Positions 11,191 through 21,880 of a DNA stretch of 64,000 nt are shown here, piece by piece. The notes beneath the pieces are model-generated. The model was given only the letters and a program-made list of their open reading frames with translations, was not told the origin of the DNA and did not search any database. Position numbers and translations under genes: made by a program. Every line of letters starts with the position of its first letter. The first letter of the stretch is position 1. Source of the DNA: Puffinus mauretanicus (Eukaryota > Chordata > Aves > Procellariiformes > Procellariidae); NCBI GenBank assembly GCA_023333565.1, contig JAJKFH010002315.1, positions 1 to 64,000 of the forward strand, given 5' to 3'.

Positions 11191-13660
11191 CTGGAGACAG
11201 GGAGGGAAGGATGTGGGGAGAAGAAAAACACAGGAAAATATTTTAAACACCTTCAGTGGCAAAATTAGACACCAGTATTGTAAAGTCAGAAGCATCACTT
11301 TTCATAGCTCGCTGGAGACTCATGTTTATTAGACAAAGCTCACATCAGTCAAAAGTGTTTCTACAGTTACATTCTGGACATAATTAGCTGTGCACACTTG
11401 AAGAATAATCTTATTATTAATATTTTCCCTTTATGTAGAATTCAGACTTTGATCACTGACAATGTTTTGTCATGGGCTGTGAAACTTCTTGTGCAACCAA
11501 TTAGGTAGATAAGTTGAAAGGCCCACCTTAAGCTGCTGAAAACATAATAAGGCCCCTAATTAAATCATACCTCGTAAAGTACACTGTAATCTTGAACTAG
11601 GGAGCATTGCAGCACTGTTTTCAAAGCGTATTGATGCAGGAAAAGGAGGGGCATGAGAAAGAAAAGTACAAATAAGGAGAGAGGTGACAAAGGAAAGGAT
11701 GAATAAGGAAAGACTAAAAAGACAGCAAATCGTCTGTGAAATGAAAAGCTTTTGGTAACCCTTTCCTTGCTCTGACTGATGTGTTCCCTTCGCCTCTCTT
11801 CAAGTGTTTGTCTAGACCTTGCACGATCATAACCACTGCAGTGCTTGAACACCAACATTTTTAAAGAGCTGGAGAGTTTGCGTGCTTCAACTAGAGATGC
11901 TCTTTGAAAGAGTCACATGCATACGCTCATCTTTTTCTGGAAAACTGTGTTTCTTTGCATGTATCCAATCACACATAGAACATACAAACTACCTCGCTAG
12001 CAGTCTGCACGTGGTTGGCATCAGACGCAGGACAATGAATACCCTTCTGAATGTCCAAAGTCAATATCTCACACCACCTGAAAAGCTGCCCCACAGCCCT
12101 TCTCCTCCCAGCAGTAACTGGAAAGACAGACCTCATCACCATCATCCATGCCATATTCCAGTGCACGGCAGCCAGCACTGGTTAGATGCTTGTGGCAAGT
12201 GAAGACGCCTCTACAGCTCCGAGAAGCTGCACGCTTCATTCTGCTGATGCTCAGGGAACATTTCCCTTTCACCAGGGCCATAGTACTTGAAGGAACAGAA
12301 ACCACCACTGACTTGCAATGGTTGTGGTGCTTCTGCTCCCAGCCTCTGACTGCTGGGAAAGTGCGGCATAAATAAACACTCCTAGACAGGTATGTTTCCT
12401 AGCAAATCAAGTCTCTCCATCCTTCTGTCAGATACTAAGAGGGCAGTTGAACCTTGGATTTTAGACGAGAGTGAGTGAGGCTGTTATCTGCATCCAGTGT
12501 ATCTTGCTTTCTGCAAAGTCAAGGACCGCAAGGCTCTGATTGAACTGCTTGAGATATTAGCAAATCCGTGGCGAAGCTGAAGGTAAACCCATGTGCAGGA
12601 CACAAAATCTTCCTTATCTACACACATGTCAAATCCAAGCAAACACAAACTAGACATTGGCTTCACTAAGTGCACGGAAGCAAAAACAGTCCATGAAAAA
12701 CCTCAGAAACAAATGTTCGCATCGGAGTGGCTGCAGACGTCCGAACCACACTAAGGAGGAATGCTGAGCTCCCTCCCTCTACTGGGACGGCCGGTGCACA
12801 GAGGTGAGCGCTGGGTCCCACAGACGTCTGCAGGAAAGGCAGCTGACACTGATAAATCACCAGGAGGGAAGCTGAGCACACCAAATTCATTCCACCTTTT
12901 ACTCTAAGCGGGAGCATCTGATGGTGGTGGGTGGTGGGTTGCGAGACGTGAAAGGTCACTGGTTAATTCCCGGTAGCCAGGCTCGGAGGAGGGGGACGAG
13001 CAGGGACGCAAAGGAGGGAAGACAAGAAGGAGCTGTCCCTCTTAGCTTTATCAGCAGGGAGAGCGCTTTCCTAGGATCTTTAGGAATTATGAAAAATAAA
13101 TCATGAGAAATTAAAAAAAACCCCAACAGAGTAGAAAAAGAATAAAATTATCTAACACCTCAGCTGCACATCATTATAGAAAACTGTGGGCTTTTTATAC
13201 GCATTACAGTAAGGCAGCCATCCCCACTACCACACTCAGTACGACGGATCAGTAATTGTTTTCATACACTTTAATTAGAAAAACTCAGATGGCTATGAAT
13301 AATAATGGAAAAGAGAGACTTTTGCACTTGAAAGGTTGAAGTCAATCAAGTGTGAATGACGGCAAAAAAGAAAAAAAAAAGACACCAATTCATCAGGCCT
13401 CTGTTGTCTCGCCGCGTCTTTAATCATAATTCCTGATTGGGATTCAAGAAGGCAGTAAGCAGCGGTTCTTTGTCTGCCTTCACCTTCCGTCAATTAACTC
13501 TCCCCGAAATATAATCATCAACCTCACATGCTCCTCTGCATCTTAATCTGGGTCTCCAAACCAGTAAGTCCTGCCCTATATGTGTTTAAGTAATTACCTT
13601 TATCTACCTGCATCTCCATAGCCACAGCTCTCACCCCTACTTCTACCTCTCCCTCCACAA

Positions 13661-13702
13661 TAAAAAAAAAAGAAAAAAAAAGGGGGAGAAGACAAAAAAA
13701 AG
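13661..13702. repeat. A-rich simple repeat
   Basis: Runs of A interrupted by G (A10, A9, A8 with GGGGGAG between). No upstream retroelement body was recognised, so I treat it as simple sequence and not a retroposon tail. Confidence 0.85.
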
Positions 13703-16202
13703 GCTGTGATACATTAAATTGCTACAGGCACAAAATCCCAAAAGGCAAACAGAAAAAAGCTTGGAGAAAAGTGCAGGAAACTAGAAATTCTGGATATGGA
13801 TGTAGGGCAGCTGCAGGCAGTCCAGACAGCCACACAGGGCTGGCCCCGGGAAGCAAAACCTTGAAAATACGGCACTGGTCTTGCTTTAGCAACTGGTCCT
13901 GCTTTAGTCCTCTACCTGTTCAGCATCATTCAGGCTTCTCTGGAAAGTGCCGCCCGTTTCCTATGCCATTTTCCAGGGCAGGACGACCCTGTCTCTTCAT
14001 CCCCACGGACTACCCCCTGAGCAGGTAGCAAAGATAAAAGTAGTGAAAACAGACTGCACATCTCAAATCATTTTGCATTTACACTGAACTCCAGACTGCC
14101 CATTTTGAGCTATTTGTCCTTCTAGACTGCAAACCCGTCCGAGGATATGGCATTTCCTTGTACGTGCAGAAAATGCCTCGCACGTTGCAGCTGCTTTTAA
14201 TATGAACAAATAGTGGGAGTATCAAGGGGGTAGGAAGGTTTAGTAGGCCACGGCCACCCGACAGATAAACAAGGAGCGGTGCTCTACGACACAGCATTTT
14301 GTACTTCAGACGTATTTAAATGGCATTAACTGTTCTGGTGATAGAGAGGAACGTATTTATTCTGAGCACAGCCTGTGTTAGCGCATGCGGTCGTTAAATG
14401 CCCTCTATACCTCCCTCTCACCTGAGCAGGCAATACCTGGCATGTAATCCTGGCATCCATCCTCAGCTCTGCTCAGTACCTCTGTCTCCCTGTTTAAATG
14501 TCTCTTCAACACCAGCTGTTGCACAATGGCAACAAGTCACTCAATTTGAACCGTTATTAAAAAAAACACCCTACAGATGTAAGCCCGACAAATGTGATTT
14601 GTCTTCTCCCTTTCCTTCTTCTGTACATACTCGCTTTGTTCTGTCTAACATTAAACTGTATCCCCTTCGCAGCTGCAGCCGCGATCTTCTGGCCCACAAG
14701 CCACCATCCAGCTTGGAAACACCACTGTCTGTCAGACCAGATCCACCTCTGCGCACAGCCCCGAGGGCGCCCGTCCCCCCGCTGCTCCTATGTCCGAGGT
14801 CTCCTCTAGGTTGTCGCACAGAAGGCAAACGGTCCCCTCGACCACATCGCTCTTGACCTTCCTGTCCAAACGAACGCAGGAGGTGGGGAGGGATCGGCAG
14901 CTCACTCCTACCCGCTCTTTCTGACAGCCCGGCATTCGGATACCCACACGTGGATCAGGTTCTGTTTATCAGTACTTCAATGACTACAGTCAGTGTCTCC
15001 AAGAAAACCCCTAGTGCTGGGGCAGGCACTCAGGGCCTTTGCTCCGACCACCCCGTCCCCATCCCTGACTCCGTCCCTGTCCTGCTCGGTGGGGCAAGGA
15101 ACTTGCTTGGGTAAAGAGCGAAGGAGTGGGAAGTTTGGGCCAGAGACTGTGGCAGCCCCTTCTGCACCCCACTTTGAAACATCTCCTCTGTGGTCTCTAC
15201 TAGAGATGGGAACACCAGCTGGAGAACTTCCCTCTAGAGCAGACTGCAGAGAAGCCAATCACCCGCCTTAGAAGATGGAAAGTTGTTGGGACAAGCCTCT
15301 CTGCTTCCAAGGACCCTCTCTTTCAGATGAAATTCAGATCTCCTTAAGCCGATAAAATTTCTTTATTATGACGAGAGCCACTGACACGCATGGGCACCGC
15401 AATTCGATGGCCATTTCTATAGACAACGTGGTCCAGTTACAAAAAGCCCAAGGGCTGACACGCCATGTCTCCTGCCTCCCTGCCCCATGAGTATCCTCAG
15501 CAGATCGCACATGCCCTGACACCTACAGACCCGTCACCAGTCTGGAGAACAATCTGCGGGTCCACTCCTCACCGGTGACAACCTACACAGCAGTGACAAG
15601 CGTGGCTCCTTCCACTACCGCATCTACCAGGTTTTTAAGACGATGAGCTGCAGAGCTGCCTATCAGCACGGGCCGGAGGCTCAGAGCTGCAACACCCCTC
15701 CTGCGCTGGCCCCAGCAACGTGACACAAGCATATTCTTGGCACGTCCAAAAAATTAATCTTGGATAGCGTGAATAGTCAGCTCCCCTTGCACACTGGATC
15801 TGACTGCTCTGACTTTCCTCCGGACCAAGTGACCAAACGTGTGGACAGTCTATGCAGTTCCTCCGTAAATGCCCCCAAATGCTGAAATCATGCAGCTTTG
15901 AAAAGCAAATCTCTAGAAGGGCTCTGAGGAGATACATTACTATCCCTACGTCCATGCAACCAGGGGAAATACACATGCAATGCAAGGTTCCCGAACCAGA
16001 CAAAGGAGGTAATTTCCATTACAAAGAGAGAGAGAGGGTGCTGGAGTGAAAAGCTTCATTAGACTCAGAGAGGCAAAGCGATGGCAGTATACCAAGGTCA
16101 CTTCTAATTTAGACCATCTAATTGGCAAACATGGCTCCAAATGGCTATCATCTCACAGGGCTCAGAATTAATGAAGCCCGATTATTTTCATTACCTTCAT
16201 CC

Positions 16203-16430
16203 GAGATGGAGAATGAGACACAGAGTGAGAGGGAAAGGGGGGAGTGAGAGGGGGCGAGAAGGAGGGAGAGAGAAAAATTGAATGACAGCAGAAGGGAGAG
16301 AGCAATAAGAAAAGACAATAGGAAAGAGGGAAAAAATGTAAAGATAGCAAGAGGGAGAAGTGAGGATGGCAGGGACAGGCAAGAATTACTCTTACAGCAA
16401 GGGAGAAAAGAAAAAGATGGAAAGACGGCT
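16203..16430. repeat. Purine-rich (GA-rich) low-complexity tract
   Basis: The plus strand is strongly purine-biased across about 225 bp, with repeated GAGAGG/GGGAGA words and few pyrimidines. A pure (GA)n microsatellite (16026-16036) lies just upstream. On the ZFHX3 transcript this is a polypyrimidine tract. It has potential for triplex (H-DNA) structure. Confidence 0.8.
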
Positions 16431-16759
16431 GAAACACTGGGAAGACGCCCTAAACCGAGGACGAGAAAACTGACAACAGAAATGACGGGAGAGGAATGTG
16501 CAGAAGGATAAAGCTGGCCGTGGGAGGAGGGAGAGCTCCCCGCTCCTGGAGGCTCTCGGGAAGCCATCCCTTCTCCCGGCTTGAGCCCATCAGTCTTGTC
16601 AATCGACTGTGCAGGCGAACTGCACTTCACCCTCATTAAGGGGCTCTCTGCTGAAGCGGTGCAGGCCCAAGATTAGCAAAGAGGCTGTTATGGAAAGATG
16701 GCGATTAGACCCTGCTTAGAGCAGCTGAAATGCCACGTAAAATGAACTTGGCCACATTC

Positions 16760-16980
16760 GTTCACCAGCCCCGCGGAAGGGAAGCCGCAGGAGACGGGGG
16801 GGGGATGGCGGGAGCCCCTTCCCCTGCCCCATGGGGGCTTCCCCGGCCCCCACGCTGCGCAGGCATGCGGCGCACACTCCTCTCCGCTCAGCCTGTGCCT
16901 GCAGCCCCGCCAGCCCCCGTCCCAGTGCCTGGGCCGGCGGGGAGGACCCGGGTGTCCCGTGGGACAGCCAGCCGGGCTGC
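16760..16980. promoter_or_regulatory. CpG-rich block in intron 7
   Basis: About 19 CpGs in 240 bp with a G-run at 16796-16803. It lies some 300 bp beyond the purine-rich stretch at 16.2-16.45 kb. Function is unknown. Confidence 0.3.
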
Positions 16981-19900
16981 TTACTGATACGAAAAGGAGG
17001 GGGCACGAAACAGCCAGCTCTGAGATGCTGAGCACAAGCAAGCAGCCGTTACTATGGCAACAGACATATTAGACACTGCAGGTTCCTGAAAGGCGTCTGA
17101 TAAGGTATTATTAACTGGAGCCTCCTCCAAACACCGAGCGCAAAGACGCTGTCGAAAGGGACCTGGCTCCCATTTACTGGACTGCAATTCCCTCGCGGTG
17201 GCACCAAGACCCGATTCACGCATCAGACTGAGATGGGAATCTTAGCTAGAATGAGCAAAATTAGGAACCTTTGACGCTGCCACATTCTGCACAAGCCATA
17301 CCATTTCTCAAAATACCTGTCATTTAATGCAAAAAAGAACCACCTTTTGACTGACGTGCTACTTGACTTCAAGCAGGAGAGACAATCTTCCTCCCTGGAC
17401 ATATCTTGGGGTACCAAAGGAAACAGCTGCCTAGGGCCAGCGGCAATGGCAAGGTGGAAAAACCAGGAAGAAGCAAGAGTATGAGCTTCACGGCTAAGCC
17501 AGTCCCCATGGTTCTCAGCAGACGTCCTGTGCTCTGCAGTAGAAGGATGAGGCCCTGCTCCCGCACAGCAGCTGCGCTCACCTAAGGACTGTCCTCCACA
17601 GTACTGCGCACATCCTCTGTGGGTTGTCCCTCAGCTCCTTAACAAGTGGCTTCTGCCAGTCTCCCTGCATCCTGGAGGACACAGACCTGCTCGGGCCGAG
17701 AGGATGGACCAGCCCCGCTGCACCTGTTCCAGACCGCGTGTTCTGCCAGCCGCCCAGCTCAGGAACGAACCATCCCACATCAGCGTAACAGATGCCCTTA
17801 GCAAACTGGTTATGCTTGCTGGCGTAAGAAAGGGGCACAGCTTCTGCTCACTGCTCTTCTAAGGTCAAAACGTCTTCCATCAATTTAGTTAGAAGCTAAC
17901 AAGATTCGGTCAAGTCCTCAGAAGGTATTTACACACTTAAGCACACCAATCAAAATGGATGCAGGTCACAGAGACTGAGGTCTTTGTAACGGGACAGCTC
18001 CTTGACCCAGGTGCACGAGTGGTCGGCAGCACAGAGCTACACCCTGCTAGAGCGGGCACGGCCAGCTTCGCAGGCTTCGTGAACTGCTGGTGCTCTTTTT
18101 CCCTACCTCTCTATATTTTGTTATTCAGAGATTGCTGGGACCTTCAGCCTGGCGGGATTGTTAATGGGTTTTACAACACGGCGCCTACTTGGGGCAGTTG
18201 TGGTTCCTGTGGTCGTTCGGGAGCGCTGGTCCCACAGCGGCCACCGCCAGCCTTTGCAGGCTGCTGGGGCGCAGGACGCACCTACGGCTCCCGCGGAGCC
18301 CGACGGGGCCAAGAGAGAGGGCAGAAAAATGAGAGGAGAGGTAGCTGGTAAAGCAAAGGGGGAAGATAAAAGCATAAAGGCATTTGAGAAGGAGCCACGA
18401 GAGGACTGAAGGGTCATACAAGATGAGAGAACTGTAAGAGGAAAGCTGGGCAACGCTGCATGTGCTTGCTCAGATGATGTCACAGGAGGAGAGCTGATAA
18501 AGAACATGAGTATTACGACAAACACGGTATTATTCACCTCTGTTGTCAGGAATCAGCAAAGAAGGGAAAAAAAAAGCAGAAATGGGGTACAAGAAAAAAA
18601 ATCACACAGAGAAAGAACTGACAGGAATCAAAATAAACACTTATTTTATATACTTGGCAACAAGTTCTTAAATGCAGACACAACCTTGCCTTGAAGATTA
18701 TACCAAAGAAATAACAGTGTAGAAATCTGATAATACATCCCATTTGTGAATTTAGAAGGATTTTTGAAAACGTGCCTTATTAATTCTACCTCTATCTTAA
18801 ACTGACACTAGCAAATGGAAAGGCGCACTCATGTGAAACCTATGAAAAGGGAATTCATGAAAGAAACATGCTGGGACTCAAAATGTTATTTACTGAAGCA
18901 AGTGCCTAAGCGCTGGAGAGTGAGGTAAGCCTTTATGAGCATTTTTGCACCACGACAGCAGGTACAAGACACCCGCAGAAGAGGTCCAGCAGCTGCACAC
19001 GTGACGACGTGTAAGCCAGCGGCAGAGAGAGACTCTGGGTCAGCGGCTCTGGGGTAAAGCAAGCCAGAGCACAAACCCAGGTCTCACAAAGGAGAACTTG
19101 AACACTGCACTGCTAATTTACTACTTCTCACCAAGCACTAGCTCTAGAGTTAGACGAATTTTGATTCCTCGGAGATGGTGTTGGAGCAGGATTCCCATGA
19201 CAGGGGCTAAAACAAGGATGCAGGGCAGAACAAGAGCCTGGTGCAAACGCGTGTGTGCTGAACCACAGCCTGACGTCTGAAGTTTCTGCTCCCCATCACA
19301 ATATTGCAATGGCCACCACACAGGCACAATGTCATTTGACAAACAGCTTGAGAAGCGAAGTTGTTACAAGTTTTGAGCTCTACGTGAAGACACTCGACTT
19401 TATCTGGCGAACTTTCACTCCACGCTTCAGTGGCTAACTTCCTACTTCAAAGAATTTTAACTGCCTATGCTTAAATTTTAAAACCAAGCATTTCAAAACA
19501 TCTTAAGAACAGCACTTGAAACAGTAGCTCCAGTATTCAACAGTCCCATAAGGTTCCACCTCCCTTGGGTCAACAGCACCATATCCCTTGCTTGTTCAGG
19601 TTACCCTGAAAAAAGGGAATTGTTGCACAACAAAAGCATTGTAATTTTGGATGGAGTGACTCCTCACAGAAGTAACAGATCCAACTTATCTCATACAACT
19701 ACAACAATGATCCTCATTAAGTGAACGAAGCACAGAACATGGGCAGTACAATAGAACTGTCTCCTCTCCACGAGATGAGACCGCCAAGGGAAGTTACTCT
19801 ATTGGTTCTTAAAATCATATTTTAAGCAGAAACCTGATATCTAATTTCCTGTAATGTTACCTTAATCACCCTGGCTGTCCTTCTTGGGAAGTGCTCATCA

Positions 19901-20269
19901 ACACATGAGCACGTTCTCTCTGCAACAGGACAGCACACACATCAGCTACAGCATCTCCCAGAAGCTTCTGTGCAAAATGCGATCCCATGCAATGACCTCA
20001 GTAGTTAAAGGAAATCATATTTATTCTAATCTCTTCACAGGGCAATTACTCAACACTGCAACACTGCCAGTTTCCACAGTGCTCAAGCACGGACAAGATA
20101 GTCTCTGCAGACAAAACATGCAGGGATGAGAAAACCCTAAATGACAGAGCCCTGACAGATGAAGGAGCTGCCCACTACAGCAAAGTTAGCCCGCGCAGGT
20201 CAGGCCATCCCTTCACTCTTCATCTTTGCTAGGAAGGCAGCAGATGTGCTTGACTACGCAGCCACTTAC

Positions 20270-20470
20270 CGTCATGATGAGTTTCTCGACACAGTCAGGT
20301 GACACACTGTGCAGATGGGTGAGGTGCAGCTGCAAATGGATCTTGTTGTTCAGCATGTCCTGGCAGAGTGGGCAGCGGAGCATGGGCTGCACTGAGTGCT
20401 GGGTCATGGCGTGCACCCGCAGTCGGTTCACATCTGTGTTACTGTACTTGCAATATGGACACTGATACAT
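20270..20470 (-). CDS. ZFHX3: ZFHX3 exon 7: two C2H2 zinc fingers
   Basis: This exon is 201 bp (67 codons), phase 0 at both ends. The acceptor is CTTGCTCTGCAG|ATG (AG at 20472-20471) and the donor is GACG|GTAAGT, with GT at 20269-20268. Finger A is [19 protein letters not shown], completed by a second His four residues later. Finger B is [19 protein letters not shown], completed by THLH. The segment ends CVEKLIMT and continues into V-TTPE of exon 8. The ATG at the exon start is an internal methionine, not a translation start. The open frame past 20270 (to 20213) is intron read-through. Confidence 0.96.
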
Positions 20471-20702
20471 CTGCAGAGCAAGACAAATGAATCATGCAAT
20501 TGTTACAGCTGCTGCTTTCCTCTTTCCTTACAGCTGCTGCTGTCCTCTTTCCTTACAGCTAGACTTTAATAATTCGATGCCTTCTCCTACCACCAGTTAT
20601 CACCTTTCATCCTCCTTCTCCTATTTTATTCTTTGCTTTTGGCACATATGAAACAAATCACCTGCTTCTAGATGCACAAAAATCTGGGTTCTTCTTCCTT
20701 AC
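20471..20702 (-). other. ZFHX3: ZFHX3 intron 6 (232 bp)
   Basis: This is an unusually short intron for the gene, bounded by GTAAGG at the exon 6 end and a CTTGCTCTGCAG acceptor. On the plus strand it contains a pyrimidine-rich segment and a 25-bp tandem duplication at 20503-20560. Confidence 0.9.
20503..20560. repeat. 25-bp tandem duplication in intron 6
   Basis: Units 20503-20527 and 20528-20552 are identical except for one T/G difference, and the first 8 bp of a third unit follow (20553-20560). Each unit starts TTACAGCTGCTGCT. On the transcribed (minus) strand each copy carries AGCTGTAAGGAAAG, which resembles a 5' splice donor. The repeat sits about 30-90 bp upstream of the exon 7 acceptor. 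Confidence 0.95.
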
Positions 20703-20836
20703 CTGCTCTGATTTGGTCTCCTCTGAAGTTTTTGACCATTTAAAGGAGAGAGGCGACTCAGAGCTGCTGGGAAACGATATTCGTTTAGAGGATGCTGGAG
20801 GCTCTGTCAGCTCCTTCTCTGCCTGGCTGGCTGGCG
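20703..20836 (-). CDS. ZFHX3: ZFHX3 exon 6 (134 bp linker exon)
   Basis: The acceptor is TTTTTGTTGCAG|CG (AG at 20838-20837) and the donor is GAGCAG|GTAAGG (GT at 20702-20701). The exon enters in phase 1 and leaves in phase 0. It encodes about 45 residues. Landmarks are [25 protein letters not shown] and a C-terminal [10 protein letters not shown] that joins MYQCPYC of exon 7. The SQAEKEL and KRISFP...SSESPL stretches match remembered human ZFHX3. It is Ser-rich with no zinc finger, so probably a flexible linker with phosphorylation potential. Where I recall human SKRPKT, this sequence reads FKWSKT, so a short basic patch is lost. It is separated from exon 7 by only 232 bp. Confidence 0.92.
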
Positions 20837-21749
20837 CTGCAACAAAAAGAGATTTATATCAGGACATCCCTAAAGAGGCTTAGGTTGGACAAAGACAGTA
20901 CTTCCACTTACTCTGCTGCTGTTTCTTGAAAGGCATTGGAGGAGGATGGGTTTGTGGACTAACTTATATCCTACAAGGCATGCCTGGCCAAAAAAAGTTT
21001 ATTCTTGATTATCTTCCGTAGTAAGGGAACTTTGTCATTTATAGTTAGAAGAGAAATTTCAGCTATTTCTGTGGGTTGCTTACAACCTGTTAGGTGCAGG
21101 AGAGTCTTGTCCCGAGTTTATGTCCGACACACAAGTGCTTGGCCAGACGTGAAGGCCAATGTGTCATCTCCACGAGCAGTTGGACTGACTCGACAAAGCA
21201 GAACTCATACTCCTGGCTCATCTAGGACGTTTTGCATATGAACACTCTGGAATACGTTTGCCTTGGAGATGGCTGGAAGCTGTGGCCGTCAACCCAACTG
21301 ACTTGCATCCTGTGCTGGAAGCAGCGGCACGCTGCCAGGATGGCACCGGCCAGCTCAGCCCATGCGCCTCGGGGAAGAGCATCTGAGGGTACTCCCAGCA
21401 AGCGGTCCCACCAAAATTATGATGGCAGACCAGCAGCAGGACCCAGCCTACAGCCTTGTGCTGGGACGGGTCCCGGACAATCTTATGGTGTAACAAGATG
21501 AGGAAAGATGATTTTATTTCAGCAAAACAGAAGGTGGCAAATGAGCCCAGAAGTCAACAGCAAAACACTGTGCAAGTTGAGGCACTCCGACAAGCACATC
21601 CCTGACCTTTACCCCTCCCCCGAACCCTGGCAGCCTGCAGTACATAAATTTGTGGGACATCTATTATTTAAAAACTGTAAGGACAAGTATATTATACACA
21701 GCCCCCGTCTCCTCCTCCCCGAACACACATTCATAACAGTACTTTAATC

Positions 21750-21880
21750 TGTCTCGAATCGACTTCAAACCCATTTCGTCCTTAATGGGAGTTATTCATT
21801 TTCACTTGAAAGGTAATATATGACAGCTGGATATTTAATATGATGGATCGGCTGCCGATTAACAAGGCACTGTAGCATTC
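21750..21880. promoter_or_regulatory. Candidate conserved block close to exons 6/7
   Basis: CGTCCTTAATGGGAGTTATTC, ATGACAGCTGGATATTTAAT and GGCTGCCGATTAACAAGGC form a non-repetitive block about 0.9 kb upstream of exon 6. It includes a CAGCTG E-box and TAAT-type cores. It could be a splicing or transcriptional element; low confidence. Confidence 0.25.

Larger units (their letters stand above)
11191..20269 (-). other. ZFHX3: ZFHX3 intron 7
   Basis: This is a 9079-bp intron. It holds purine-rich stretches (about 11635-11735 and 16203-16430), an A-rich run at 13661-13702, a CpG-rich block at about 16760-16980 and AT-rich blocks at 11340-11570 and 13190-13510. The AT-rich blocks have the look of conserved non-coding sequence. 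No transposon was recognised and no other exon was found. Confidence 0.85.

Noticed and set aside
16148..16636. Minus-strand Ser/Phe/Leu-rich frames resembling membrane segments
   Set aside because: These are translations of the polypyrimidine side of the GA-rich tract; the apparent hydrophobicity comes from TTC/CTC/TCC codons.
20213..20269. Read-through extension of exon 7
   Set aside because: It follows a consensus GTAAGT donor. The extra residues are unlike ZFHX3, and exon 8 continues the protein exactly.
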